In this document: positions 6,795-15,023 of the stretch, piece by piece
Position numbering within the stretch: position 1 is the first letter of the stretch
Layout: each line of letters opens with the position of its first letter
Assembly (NCBI GenBank): GCA_031376995.1
Contig: JANMEO010000253.1
Location: 1 to 26,236, forward strand
Source of the DNA: CANHBY01 sp031376995
Lineage (GTDB): Bacteria; Pseudomonadota; Gammaproteobacteria; Burkholderiales; Burkholderiaceae_C
DNA: 26,236 bases
Direction: 5' to 3'
Translations under genes and position numbers: made by a program
The notes under the pieces: model-generated
What the model was told of the DNA's origin: nothing
Database searches by the model: none
What the model saw: the letters and a program-made list of their open reading frames with translations, nothing else

Positions 6795-8513
6795 GTGAAC
6801 AATATTGCTGACCCCAGACAATCTTCATTGACTGGCATTGCCAGAGTCCTGGTCAACGCCGGCAAGCTCAGTGCCAAAGTCGCTGAAGATTTGGTCAAAA
6901 GCTCGCAGGAAAGTAAAGCTCGTTTTGTGGCTCATGTGATTGCTGCAGGCGCGATTTCGCCTGCAGATCTTGCGCACACGCTCTCAACATCGCTGGCCAT
7001 CCCGCTGATTGATTTGTCTGCGATTGACACTCAACGACTTCCTAGAGACATCATCGACAAAAAGCTGACGACTCAATACCAGGTCATTATTCTAAGTAAG
7101 CGAGGCAACCGAATTTCAGTGGGTGGGGCTGACCCCACAGACCAAGAAGCTGTTGAGCGCATCAAATTTGCGAGCCAACTGACGCCCGAGTGGGTGATTG
7201 TTGAGCACGACAAGCTTTCTGCGTTGCTTGAAGCCTCCACCGCCTCGGCAAGTCAAACACTGGACGCCATCGTCGGTGGAGACTTTGAGTTTGATGTGGC
7301 TGAAGACGCCCCTCAAACCACAGAAGCAGCCCAGGTCACGAATGATGTCGAGGACGCACCGGTGGTGCGGTTTTTGCAAAAAATGCTGATTGACGCCATC
7401 AATATGCGGGCATCAGACTTGCACTTTGAGCCTTTCGAGTTTACCTACCGGGTGCGTTTTCGTGTTGACGGCGAGCTCAGAGAAATCACTCAACCCCCAA
7501 TTGCCATCAAAGACAAACTGGCCTCGCGCATCAAAGTGATTTCGCGCATGGATATTTCAGAGAAGCGCGTGCCACAGGATGGCCGCATGAAACTGAAGTT
7601 TGGCGCCAAAACCATCGATTTTCGGGTCAGCACCCTCCCCACACTCTTTGGGGAAAAAATCGTGATCCGAATATTAGACCCCTCGAGTGCCAAACTGGGT
7701 ATTGAAGCCCTGGGCTATGAGAAAGAGGAAAAAGACCGTTTGATGGCGACGATTTTTCGGCCCTACGGAATGATTTTGGTGACAGGCCCAACAGGCTCTG
7801 GCAAGACGGTGTCTTTGTACACCTGCCTCAACATCCTGAATCAACCAGGGGTCAATATTTCCACCGTCGAAGACCCTGCAGAAATCAACCTTCCTGGCAT
7901 CAATCAAGTCAACGTCAATGACAAAGCTGGTTTAACTTTTTCCGCGGCACTGAAATCTTTCTTACGTCAAGACCCCGACATCATCATGGTGGGCGAAATA
8001 CGTGACCTTGATACGGCCGATATCGCCATCAAGGCGGCTCAAACAGGCCACATGGTGATGTCAACCCTTCACACCAATGACGCCCCCACCACCCTTTCTC
8101 GCCTGCTGAACATGGGCGTTGCCCCATTTAATGTGGCCGCAAGTGTTTTGCTGATCACCGCACAACGCCTGGCTCGCAAACTTTGTGAAAACTGCAAAGC
8201 AGTGGTCGAGTACCCCGACTCTTCGTTGGTGAGTGCAGGGTTTAAGCAAGAAGATTTAGATGGCTCTTGGAAACCTTTTCGCGCAGTGGGATGTTCAGCC
8301 TGCAACAACGGCTACAAAGGTCGGGTTGGCATATACCAAGTTATGCCCATCACAGACGAGATCCAACGCATCATCTTGACCCAAGGCACCGCAAGAGACA
8401 TTGCGACACAGGCCCAACATGAGGGCGTGCGCAATTTGCGCCAATCAGGCCTGCTGAAGGTTCGCGCGGGCGCGACATCGCTCGAAGAAGTGATCTCTGT
8501 CACGAACGAATAA
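6795..8513 (+). CDS. pilB: Type IV pilus assembly ATPase PilB
   Basis: Cytoplasmic hexameric ATPase that powers pilus extension. An N-terminal domain (LTGIARVLVNAGKLSAK) is followed by a GspE/PilT ATPase core: SDLHFEPF, Walker A GPTGSGKT (about 331-338 from this start), the Asp box (STVEDPAE), Walker B region DPDIIMVGEIRD and the His box (GHMVMSTLHTNDAP). Four cysteines in CENC and CSAC (about 464-503) form the zinc site of PilB. I chose GTG 6795 (572 residues) because AAGGA sits 6 nt before it and it places LTGIARVL where the family has it. TTG 6741 and ATG 6744 are in frame upstream but lack a ribosome binding site. First of pilB-pilC-pilD; no pilin gene is nearby. Confidence 0.95.
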   Translation: MNNIADPRQSSLTGIARVLVNAGKLSAKVAEDLVKSSQESKARFVAHVIAAGAISPADLAHTLSTSLAIPLIDLSAIDTQRLPRDIIDKKLTTQYQVIILSKRGNRISVGGADPTDQEAVERIKFASQLTPEWVIVEHDKLSALLEASTASASQTLDAIVGGDFEFDVAEDAPQTTEAAQVTNDVEDAPVVRFLQKMLIDAINMRASDLHFEPFEFTYRVRFRVDGELREITQPPIAIKDKLASRIKVISRMDISEKRVPQDGRMKLKFGAKTIDFRVSTLPTLFGEKIVIRILDPSSAKLGIEALGYEKEEKDRLMATIFRPYGMILVTGPTGSGKTVSLYTCLNILNQPGVNISTVEDPAEINLPGINQVNVNDKAGLTFSAALKSFLRQDPDIIMVGEIRDLDTADIAIKAAQTGHMVMSTLHTNDAPTTLSRLLNMGVAPFNVAASVLLITAQRLARKLCENCKAVVEYPDSSLVSAGFKQEDLDGSWKPFRAVGCSACNNGYKGRVGIYQVMPITDEIQRIILTQGTARDIATQAQHEGVRNLRQSGLLKVRAGATSLEEVISVTNE

Positions 8514-8545
8514 TCTGTATCTATCTGCCCCCTCCTGGAGACATC

Positions 8546-9772
8546 ATGGTGACAGCTGCAGCAACCACGAAAAAAGACATCAAGGACTGGGTGTACGAGT
8601 GGGAAGGAAAAGATAAAAATGGCAAAGTAGTCCGTGGTGAAATGCGGGCTGGAGGCGAAGCTGCCGTTGGCGCAAGCTTGCGTCGCCAAGGCATCTTGGT
8701 CGGCAAGGTCAAGAAACGCCGCATCAGCGGTGGAAGCGCTATCAAGCAAAAAGATATTGCTGTATTTACCAGGCAGTTGGCCACCATGATGCGGGCAGGC
8801 GTACCGTTGATACAAGCCTTTGATATCGTTGGCCGCGGCAGTGTGAACCCCCGCATGACCAAACTCCTCGGCGATATTCGCTCTGACGTGGAAACCGGGA
8901 CTAGCCTTTCGGCTTCATTTCGAAAGTTTCCGCTGCACTTTGATGCTTTGTATTGCAACCTGGTAGAAGCAGGTGAATCGGGGGGTATTTTGGAAGCCCT
9001 GCTAGACCGGCTGGCGGTTTATCAAGAGAAGACCATGGCCATCAAAAATAAAATTAAGTCAGCCTTGATGTATCCGATATCGGTGCTGGTAGTGGCGTTC
9101 ATTGTGCTTGCAGTCATCATGATCAAGGTGATTCCTGAGTTCAAGAGCGTTTTTGCATCATTTGGTGCGACACTCCCCGCGCCCACCCTGGTGGTGATGG
9201 CGATTTCTGAGGTGTTTGTGAGTTACTGGTGGGCGATTTTTGGCTTCATTGGCGGAGGCATCTATTTCTTTCTCCAGGCTTGGAAACGCTCCATCAATAT
9301 GCAGCGGACAATGGACCGCCTGCTATTGAGAGTGCCAGTTTTTGGCCAACTGGTCTACAAATCAGCGGTGGCCAGATGGACCCGCACACTGGCTACCATG
9401 TTTGCCGCCGGGGTGCCCTTGGTCGAGGCACTCGACTCGGTGGGAGGCGCTGCAGGCAATGCGGTTTTTTTAGATGCCACAGGCCTGATTCAGAAAGATG
9501 TATCAACGGGTATTTCCTTGACAAACGCCATGCAAACAACCGGCATCTTTCCCACAATGGTTCTTCAGATGTGTGCAATTGGCGAAGAATCTGGCTCGCT
9601 CGACCACATGTTGAATAAGGCTGCCGAGTTCTATGAAGACGAGGTAGATGAAGCGGTCAAGGGCCTGTCGAGCTTGATGGAGCCTTTCATCATTGTGGTT
9701 TTGGGGGTCCTGATTGGCGGTATCGTGGTTTCCATGTACCTCCCGATCTTTAAAATTGGTGAGGTGGTTTGA
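8546..9772 (+). CDS. pilC: Type IV pilus inner-membrane platform protein PilC
   Basis: Polytopic GspF-family protein that couples PilB to pilin insertion at the inner membrane. The 408-residue product has two repeated GspF domains: IAVFTRQLATMMRAGVPL near 71-88 and WTRTLATMFAAGVPLVEAL near 278-296. Each is followed by the EAGE or GEESG motif (EAGESGGILE; AIGEESGSLDHML). Three hydrophobic segments lie near residues 175-196, 221-246 and 380-402. The ATG is preceded by CTGGAGACATC, a good ribosome binding site. It begins 32 nt after pilB and belongs to the same transcript. Confidence 0.96.
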   Translation: MVTAAATTKKDIKDWVYEWEGKDKNGKVVRGEMRAGGEAAVGASLRRQGILVGKVKKRRISGGSAIKQKDIAVFTRQLATMMRAGVPLIQAFDIVGRGSVNPRMTKLLGDIRSDVETGTSLSASFRKFPLHFDALYCNLVEAGESGGILEALLDRLAVYQEKTMAIKNKIKSALMYPISVLVVAFIVLAVIMIKVIPEFKSVFASFGATLPAPTLVVMAISEVFVSYWWAIFGFIGGGIYFFLQAWKRSINMQRTMDRLLLRVPVFGQLVYKSAVARWTRTLATMFAAGVPLVEALDSVGGAAGNAVFLDATGLIQKDVSTGISLTNAMQTTGIFPTMVLQMCAIGEESGSLDHMLNKAAEFYEDEVDEAVKGLSSLMEPFIIVVLGVLIGGIVVSMYLPIFKIGEVV

Positions 9773-9853
9773 TCGCACGCACATCGAACTCACACAACAT
9801 GGCCCAGTTGCAGGGTAACGTCGTTGACCGCTACTTTGTTGATGGAGTAAACC

Positions 9854-10720
9854 GTGCAACTATCGCCTGAACTGATCGAGTGGCTTGTCTCCCCCTGGGT
9901 GCTGGCCTGCTTAGGGCTGTGTATCGGGAGCTTCCTGAATGTGGTGATTCACCGTGTGCCGCTCATGTTAGAGCATGACTGGAAATCAGAATGTGCCCAT
10001 GTGCTGCAGCTGCCAGAGAAGGCCCCAACCGCTCCTTCACTCAAGCTGTGGACACCGCGTTCGCGCTGCCCCGCTTGCGAACACATGATTGTTTGGCACG
10101 AGAACATTCCTGTGTTGAGTTTCTTGCTTCTGGGCGGACGCTGCTCTGCCTGCAAGACCCGCATCCCCTGGCGCTACCCCTTGATCGAAATACTCACGGC
10201 AGCCCTCTTTGTGGGCGTCTCTTGGCGGGAGGGCTCGCAGGGGGTACCTTTGTTGTGGTGCGCATTCATGGCCATTCTGGTGGCACTGTCAGGGATCGAT
10301 TGGGACACCACGTTGTTGCCTGATCAAATGACCTTGCCCTTGATGTGGTTGGGGCTGTTGGGCTCCCTGATGGGCTGGACTGCGGTCCCTTTGCCCCAGG
10401 CCCTGTGGGGAACGATCGCTGGCTACTTGTCGCTATGGTCGGTCTACTGGGGCTTCAAGCTGCTAACAGGCAAAGAGGGGATGGGCTTTGGCGACTTCAA
10501 ATTGCTGGCGGCTCTGGGCGCTTGGCTGGGCGTATCCATGGTGCTGCCTGTGGTGTTGGCCGCCTCAGTGATTGGGGCGTTTGTTGGCATCGGATTGAAG
10601 CTCACGGGCTCACTGCGCGAGGGCATCTACGTACCGTTCGGTCCCTTCTTGGCTGGTGCGGGTGTAGCTGTTTTTTTCTTGGGGCCACAACGGCTCTTAA
10701 ACTGGCTGAATTGGGCCTGA
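9854..10720 (+). CDS. pilD: Prepilin peptidase / N-methyltransferase PilD
   Basis: Inner-membrane aspartic protease that cleaves the leader of type IV pilins and pseudopilins and methylates the new N-terminus. The 288-residue, very hydrophobic product has the GSFLNVVIHRVP motif. The cytoplasmic zinc loop carries two CXXC pairs (CPAC at 72-75, CSAC at 97-100). Both catalytic aspartate regions are present: GIDWDTTLLPD (Asp149) and GFGDFKL (Asp214). The start is GTG, with GGAG 7 nt upstream. Its TGA overlaps the coaE ATG by one base, so the two are probably translationally coupled. It also supports other secretion systems when present; none is visible here. Confidence 0.96.
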   Translation: MQLSPELIEWLVSPWVLACLGLCIGSFLNVVIHRVPLMLEHDWKSECAHVLQLPEKAPTAPSLKLWTPRSRCPACEHMIVWHENIPVLSFLLLGGRCSACKTRIPWRYPLIEILTAALFVGVSWREGSQGVPLLWCAFMAILVALSGIDWDTTLLPDQMTLPLMWLGLLGSLMGWTAVPLPQALWGTIAGYLSLWSVYWGFKLLTGKEGMGFGDFKLLAALGAWLGVSMVLPVVLAASVIGAFVGIGLKLTGSLREGIYVPFGPFLAGAGVAVFFLGPQRLLNWLNWA

Positions 10721-11349
10721 TGCAGGCCTTGCGCGTAGGGTTGACAGGAGGCATTGGCTGCGGGAAAAGCACGGTGGCTGAGTGTTTGCAAACACACGGG
10801 GTCTGCGTTATTGACACAGACGCCATCAGCCGCGCGCTGACTGCTGCGGGGGGGCGGGCCATCCCTTTGCTGCGGGCGCATTTTGGGCCCGCCTGCATAG
10901 ACGCACAAGGCGCCATGGATCGTTCACGCATGCGTGAACTGGTATTTCACGACCCCAGGGCCAAGCAAGTTTTAGAGAACTTTCTCCACCCCATGATTAC
11001 TGAGGAGGCCGAGGCTCAAGCTGCTGCCAGCCAGGCGCCCTTGCTGGTGTTTGACGTGCCTTTATTAATCGAAACAGGTCACTGGCGTCACCGCTTTCAT
11101 CGCATCATCGTTGTGGACTGTGACGAAGCCACACAGATCGAGCGCGTTGCCCATCGACCAGGCTGGAATAAAGACTTGGCAGCACAAGTGCTGCGCCAGC
11201 AATCCTCGCGTCGCATGCGCCAAGCTTGTGCCGACATGCTGATTGCCAATCAAGACGTTAACTTGACAGGCTTAAAGCACTTGGTCAGCGTCGCGGTAGA
11301 ACAACTTCGAAGTTGGGCCTGTGAAACAATGCTCCCATTGTCAGCCTGA
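10720..11349 (+). CDS. coaE: Dephospho-CoA kinase
   Basis: Phosphorylates the 3'-hydroxyl of dephospho-CoA, the last step of coenzyme A synthesis. The 209-residue product begins MQALRVGLTGGIGCGKST with its P-loop at 10-18. It also has DTDAISR near 30-36 and the LLVFDVPLLIETG substrate segment, all typical of CoaE. The frame is open far upstream through pilD, but homology starts at ATG 10720, which overlaps the pilD stop (TGATG). The order pilD-coaE-zapD-yacG parallels the coaE-zapD-yacG block of enteric bacteria. Confidence 0.96.
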   Translation: MQALRVGLTGGIGCGKSTVAECLQTHGVCVIDTDAISRALTAAGGRAIPLLRAHFGPACIDAQGAMDRSRMRELVFHDPRAKQVLENFLHPMITEEAEAQAAASQAPLLVFDVPLLIETGHWRHRFHRIIVVDCDEATQIERVAHRPGWNKDLAAQVLRQQSSRRMRQACADMLIANQDVNLTGLKHLVSVAVEQLRSWACETMLPLSA

Positions 11350-11406
11350 GCTCATCCTTGAGCGACAAGGTGGCCAGCTTTTTCTTCAACCTCCCAAGGA
11401 CTCAGC

Positions 11407-12162
11407 TTGGTTCTCTACGAATACCCATTTAACGAGAGCAGCCGCACCATGCTGCGGCTGGAGCACCTGTTCGATCGCCTAGGCCAGTTGATGATCCGTG
11501 AAGCTGTTGTCGATCACCACTATGGCTTGGCGACCATGTTTGAAATCATGGATGTCGCCTCAAGGGCCGACCTTAAATCTGACTTGTTACAAGAGCTAGA
11601 GCGCAAAAAAATCGAGCTCAACAGCTATCGTGGCAACCCCTCCATCGCTGAAGGCCTGTTGGATGGCGTCGTTGAAAAAATTGAGCACGCCTTCAAAGGG
11701 CTTAATGAACTGCCTGGAAAAGCCGGGCAAACCCTGACCGCAAACGAATGGTTGATGAGCATTCGCAGTCGTATCAATATTCCAGGCGGCACTTGTGAAT
11801 TTGACTTGCCGTCTTACTATGCTTGGCAGCAATTTGATAGCAGCCGACGCAAGGCAGACCTTCTTAAATGGGTGCAGCCCCTGATGCCCCTGGCTGAAGC
11901 ACTGAACCTGCTGCTAGGACTGCTGCGTGAAGCAGGGGTGCCACACAAAGTGGCCGCGCTCGCGGGGCTTTATCAACAAAGCCTGCCTGCAGGTCGCAGC
12001 TACAACCTGATGCGCGTGCGTTTGATAGACAACGACAAACTGGTGCCAGAAATCAGTGGTCATCGCCTCATGGTCATGGTGCGCTTGATGGTGGCCGACG
12101 AAGACAGCCGCCTCAAAGCCTGCACCACGGATGAGAACTTTGAGCTGACATTGTGCAGCTGA
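11407..12162 (+). CDS. zapD: Cell division protein ZapD
   Basis: Binds the FtsZ C-terminal tail and cross-links FtsZ filaments in the Z-ring. The 251-residue product begins with VLYEYPFNES, then RTMLRLEHLF, and contains the conserved DVASRADLKSDLLQELER and ANEWLMSIRSR segments and the PGGTCEFDLPSYYAW stretch, with a mostly helical N-terminal half. It starts at TTG 11407; AAGGA spaced 8 nt upstream supports this codon and no ATG lies close by. The product sits 57 nt after coaE and 15 nt before yacG, consistent with one transcript. Confidence 0.94.
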   Translation: MVLYEYPFNESSRTMLRLEHLFDRLGQLMIREAVVDHHYGLATMFEIMDVASRADLKSDLLQELERKKIELNSYRGNPSIAEGLLDGVVEKIEHAFKGLNELPGKAGQTLTANEWLMSIRSRINIPGGTCEFDLPSYYAWQQFDSSRRKADLLKWVQPLMPLAEALNLLLGLLREAGVPHKVAALAGLYQQSLPAGRSYNLMRVRLIDNDKLVPEISGHRLMVMVRLMVADEDSRLKACTTDENFELTLCS

Positions 12163-12177
12163 ACGTTGGGGCTATCC

Positions 12178-12354
12178 ATGGTGCGTGAAGTGCCCTGCCC
12201 GCGCTGCCTTGCCTTGTGCCTCTTTGCCCCCAGCAATGCGTATCGACCCTTTTGCAGCGCTCGTTGCAAAAGGGTTGACTGGGTAGATTGGGCCAGTGAA
12301 AACTACCGAGTGCCCACAACACCACCCGCTGGTGTACAAGATGATCTAACCTAG
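12178..12354 (+). CDS. yacG: DNA gyrase inhibitor YacG (zinc-binding)
   Basis: Small zinc protein; the E. coli homologue binds GyrB and inhibits gyrase. From ATG 12178 there are 58 residues with the full four-cysteine site: CPRC near the start and CSARC after PFCSARCKRVDW, plus the family segment DWASENYRVP. A TTG at 12166 would add four residues without support. The TAG stop lies inside the 17-bp direct repeat at 12350-12366, so the last few residues may have been altered when accessory DNA arrived. The length is within or slightly below the family range (E. coli 65). Confidence 0.9.
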   Translation: MVREVPCPRCLALCLFAPSNAYRPFCSARCKRVDWVDWASENYRVPTTPPAGVQDDLT

Positions 12355-12366
12355 TGTCGTGTCAAG
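12350..12366 (+). repeat. 17-bp direct repeat, left copy
   Basis: cctagtgtcgtgtcaag recurs exactly at 16006-16022 in the same orientation, 3,656 bp away. This copy contains the yacG stop codon (TAG, 12352-12354). The leucine-rich-repeat pseudogene on the minus strand is cut where the repeat begins. It may be an attachment-like duplication or the surviving end of an insertion sequence. Confidence 0.8.
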
Positions 12367-13100
12367 TCATGTTATCAACAACAAGCTAGGTGAGGGATGC
12401 GGGTAAGTTAGGCAGGCTGGTCAAGGCGTTTGCGGAGACATCAAGCGCGGTGAGCGAAGCGGGTAAGTACTCTGGTAGCCTGCTCAGGCTCAGATAACTC
12501 AAATCCAGCACCTTGTCGGTCTGATTTTGATCCAGCCATTTAGTCATCTCTTCGACAGCTTTAGCGCGGTCTTCGTCTGCCGAGTCCAGCCGCGGCCAAT
12601 TGTTTCAGTGTGCCAAATACTCTTCACGGCTTGACGGGCGAGTATCAAGGTCTTTTTGCTTAGTCGCTACCTCATCATTGATGAATGGCTGCTCAATTTG
12701 AGCGGCCTCATTGGCACCTTGACTGTGATCCGCATGAACCATCAGCCGTTGCCCATCGTGAGCCAACCAGGTTTGATCGGAGTCAATCACAAGGGTTTGT
12801 TGGGTCAAAGTGGGCCTGTAGAGCATGGGTGTGTGCAGCGACGAGGTCATCATTGCGGGCTTGGCCGCACAGGCCGTTTACCCACTACTGGCGTAAAGGG
12901 AGACGACGAGCCCTCATCTCTAGGGGCGGCTCTAAAGCGCTGCATTGTTGATCTTGTTGAGCGTGCGCTTCAAGCGTTGGCGGGTGATTGAGTTCAGTGG
13001 CTTGCGGTGAGCTGGCCCAGCGCGCAGGCGCGGCGTTGATGCCCGATTGCCGCCTAGAAAGCGCCGCGCGATCGAACTGGCTGGGGGGCCTGTTCGGCAT
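12367..13100 (-). pseudogene. Decayed leucine-rich-repeat protein gene (effector-like)
   Basis: The minus strand from about 12601 to 12389 reads DSADEDRAKAVEEMTKWLDQ, then VLDLSYLSLSRLPEYLPASL, TALDVSANALTSLP and NLPASLT. These are LPX-type leucine-rich repeats of the IpaH/NEL class, preceded by the DEDRA...WL helix that often comes before them. The gene is broken by TGA at 12605-12607 (upstream residues SREEYLAH continue in the same frame; a TGG-to-TGA change fits), by TAG at 12386-12388 between repeats, and by at least one frameshift near 12880. It is truncated at 12366 by the 17-bp repeat. A plausible original start is ATG 13100 (MPNRPPSQFDRAALSRRQ) with AAGGA upstream. Host-directed function is inferred from the repeat class only; no catalytic NEL domain survives. 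Confidence 0.7.
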
Positions 13101-13254
13101 TACTTCAATTCCTTGCAAAAATGGTTCAACATCAAAGCTTTAAACGATGGACTCAAGCGGCAGGCGAATTTCTAGGCAGCTCTCGCACGTTGGAATGGTC
13201 GATGGTGAGTGAACGAAGTGCCCAGGTGGCAGTCATTGTTCGCAGACAAAATCA

Positions 13255-13373
13255 GGCTCTTTCGCAATAAGTAATTACGCTCGCTTCGGCATACTATTGG
13301 CAGAGTGTAGATATCAGTCAGACCCTACAGGTAGTATCCCAAGATTTTAGAAAATTTTTATTGCGACAGAGCC
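13255..13373. mobile_element. Short element with IS-like inverted ends
   Basis: GGCTCTTTCGCAATAA at 13255-13270 and the complement of 13358-13373 (GGCTCTGTCGCAATAA) match at 15 of 16 positions and face each other. The 119-bp unit is too short for a transposase. The ends resemble, from memory, GGCTCTGTnGCAA-type termini of IS6-like elements; this is not verified. No clear target duplication flanks it. It is best read as an internally deleted insertion sequence or a MITE. Confidence 0.6.
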
Positions 13374-13793
13374 CCGAATCTTGACTGACATTTCCATGGT
13401 GATCATTTTTTCTCCCCTGCCCAAAAATTAAGCAGGGGTAGTCAAACAACTGGTTCAGTTTTCGGTCGGCGGCAACATATGTGAACTCACACAACTTTGC
13501 CTTGTGTTCAATGACTTGGCTGACTGAAATGGCTGAAGCCTCAAGTTGAACTTGTTTTGCAGCCTGGATCGACAGCTAAAGAGCGCTGGCGCTCGCTAAA
13601 GTGAGCATGCTCGGATACGCAGCGGAACTGGATGTTCTGTTTCGTACACTTTCCAATCGGCACTTACTTTGCTTCGGCAGTCTGGCAATGGACAAGTGTG
13701 GAACAATTCAATCGACACAGGAATAAAAAAAATTATACTTTTGCAGCCAAGAAATTAAATTTAAATTTTACATAATACCACCAATTGTCAATT
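13374..13793. other. AT-rich non-coding stretch before the binding-protein genes
   Basis: No gene recognised. CCCCTGC (13414-13420) can pair with GCAGGGG (13432-13438), without a U-tract. GAGCGC-TG-GCGCTC (13581-13594) is a perfect palindrome flanked by gctaaa on both sides. From about 13720 the sequence becomes strongly AT-rich up to the next ATG. The promoter of the next gene should be here, but no clear -35/-10 pair stands out. Confidence 0.5.
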
Positions 13794-14927
13794 ATGAAAT
13801 TTTGCCTTTCAATTATCCATATATCGCTATATGGATTGATATTATTTTTTATAGCGGCACCAACCCTTGGACAAGAATTGACTGTTTTGCAAATTGCCCC
13901 TTTCGGAGGCAATTTGGCGACTGCTGCGAGAGACTATAATCTGGGTGCCTTATTGGCTGTTGATGAGGCCAATGAGCTGGGCGGGATTCGTGGCAAAAAA
14001 TTAAGGCTGATATCAAGAGACGATGGAAATGATGCGAAAAATACCTTGTCTCAAGCCATTGAGCTGATCAAAACAGAGTCCCCATCAGCCATCATTGGGG
14101 TATGGGGTGATGCATCTGTAGATGCATTATTAAATAATCCTGTTTTTAAAAATTCATCAATGCCTATCGTGGGGGTTCGCTCTGGCTCGACGGCACTGCG
14201 AAACCAGCAACAATTATTTCTTGTGAGATCAAGTTACCATGATGAAGTAGACGGTATGCAGAAGCAAATTTCCGTGATGGGATTGAATAAGGTTGCAATT
14301 GTTTATGAAGATAATCTATTTGGTAGTGATACCTTCACCTATGCCGAAGGGCTATTTAAGAAGGAAAATATTAGCATACTAAAGTCGATGAAGCATAACC
14401 CAAGCAATCTTGATTTCAGCACTGCGGTGAAAGATCTCATTAAAGCAGGACCGCAAGCAATTTTGATTTTCTCCAATACCAATGCAGCTGCAGCCTTGGT
14501 GAAAGGCTTAAGAGAGAAAATGCATCCTGCTTTTATTATCGCCACCTCGACAGTTGAGGCCAGCGTTTTGACAACCCAGTTAGGCCCTAAAATTGCCAGC
14601 GGGGTTGCGATTGCTCAGTCAGTCCCGAATCCGCAAAAATCAAGCATTGTGGCCATGCGCTTGCGAAATAAAATGGTATCACTTAATATTTCTCCTCAGC
14701 GAGCCAACTTCTCTTCACTTGAGGGATACATTGCCATGAGAACGGTGATTGAAGCCATGAACCGATCAGACAAAGGGTTCAAGCCTCAACAGCTTACAAG
14801 CTCACTTGAAACAATGCAGCGAGTGGATTTTGGCGGCTTTTATATCGATTTTTCTCCTGTGAAACATGATGGGTCAAAATTTGTTGAGCTTTCTATTATT
14901 TCTGAAGATGGCAAGCTGCGTCAATAA
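13794..14927 (+). CDS. ABC-type branched-chain amino-acid-like substrate-binding protein
   Basis: A periplasmic type I binding protein (Leu/Ile/Val-binding family, receptor-like fold). The 377-residue product starts at ATG 13794 (MKFCLSIIHISLYG) with a signal peptide, probable cleavage after TLG before QELTV. The mature part has the family pattern: IAPFGGNLATAARDYNLGAL, DEANELGGIRGKKLRLI, SRDDGNDAKNT, AIIGVWGDA, and VAIVYEDNLFGSD at the second lobe. No ABC permease or ATPase gene is nearby, so it is an orphan receptor. It might serve a distant transporter or a sensory protein. Codon use is markedly A/T-rich compared with the flanking backbone, which suggests acquisition. The ligand cannot be told from sequence. 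A TTG at 13785 is an unsupported alternative start. Confidence 0.88.
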   Translation: MKFCLSIIHISLYGLILFFIAAPTLGQELTVLQIAPFGGNLATAARDYNLGALLAVDEANELGGIRGKKLRLISRDDGNDAKNTLSQAIELIKTESPSAIIGVWGDASVDALLNNPVFKNSSMPIVGVRSGSTALRNQQQLFLVRSSYHDEVDGMQKQISVMGLNKVAIVYEDNLFGSDTFTYAEGLFKKENISILKSMKHNPSNLDFSTAVKDLIKAGPQAILIFSNTNAAAALVKGLREKMHPAFIIATSTVEASVLTTQLGPKIASGVAIAQSVPNPQKSSIVAMRLRNKMVSLNISPQRANFSSLEGYIAMRTVIEAMNRSDKGFKPQQLTSSLETMQRVDFGGFYIDFSPVKHDGSKFVELSIISEDGKLRQ

Positions 14928-14965
14928 ACAAAATTACCATGAAATAAATGTACCTCATGCCTGGA

Positions 14966-14971
14966 TATAAT
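14966..14971 (+). promoter_or_regulatory. Possible -10 between the two binding-protein genes
   Basis: TATAAT occurs 53 nt before the DctP-type gene start, in a 96-nt AT-rich gap. No good -35 hexamer is seen, and in AT-rich DNA such a hexamer can arise by chance. The second gene may alternatively be read through from the first. Confidence 0.25.
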
Positions 14972-15023
14972 TTGCGCCAAGCATTAATATACAATTGACC
15001 AAAATAATGCCATCGGGGTGAAA

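Noticed and set aside
12656..12991. Plus-strand frames opposite the leucine-rich-repeat relic
   Set aside because: They are shadows of the decayed minus-strand gene and do not look like proteins.
13414..13438. CCCCTGC/GCAGGGG hairpin as a terminator
   Set aside because: No T-run follows the stem on either strand and no gene ends nearby.
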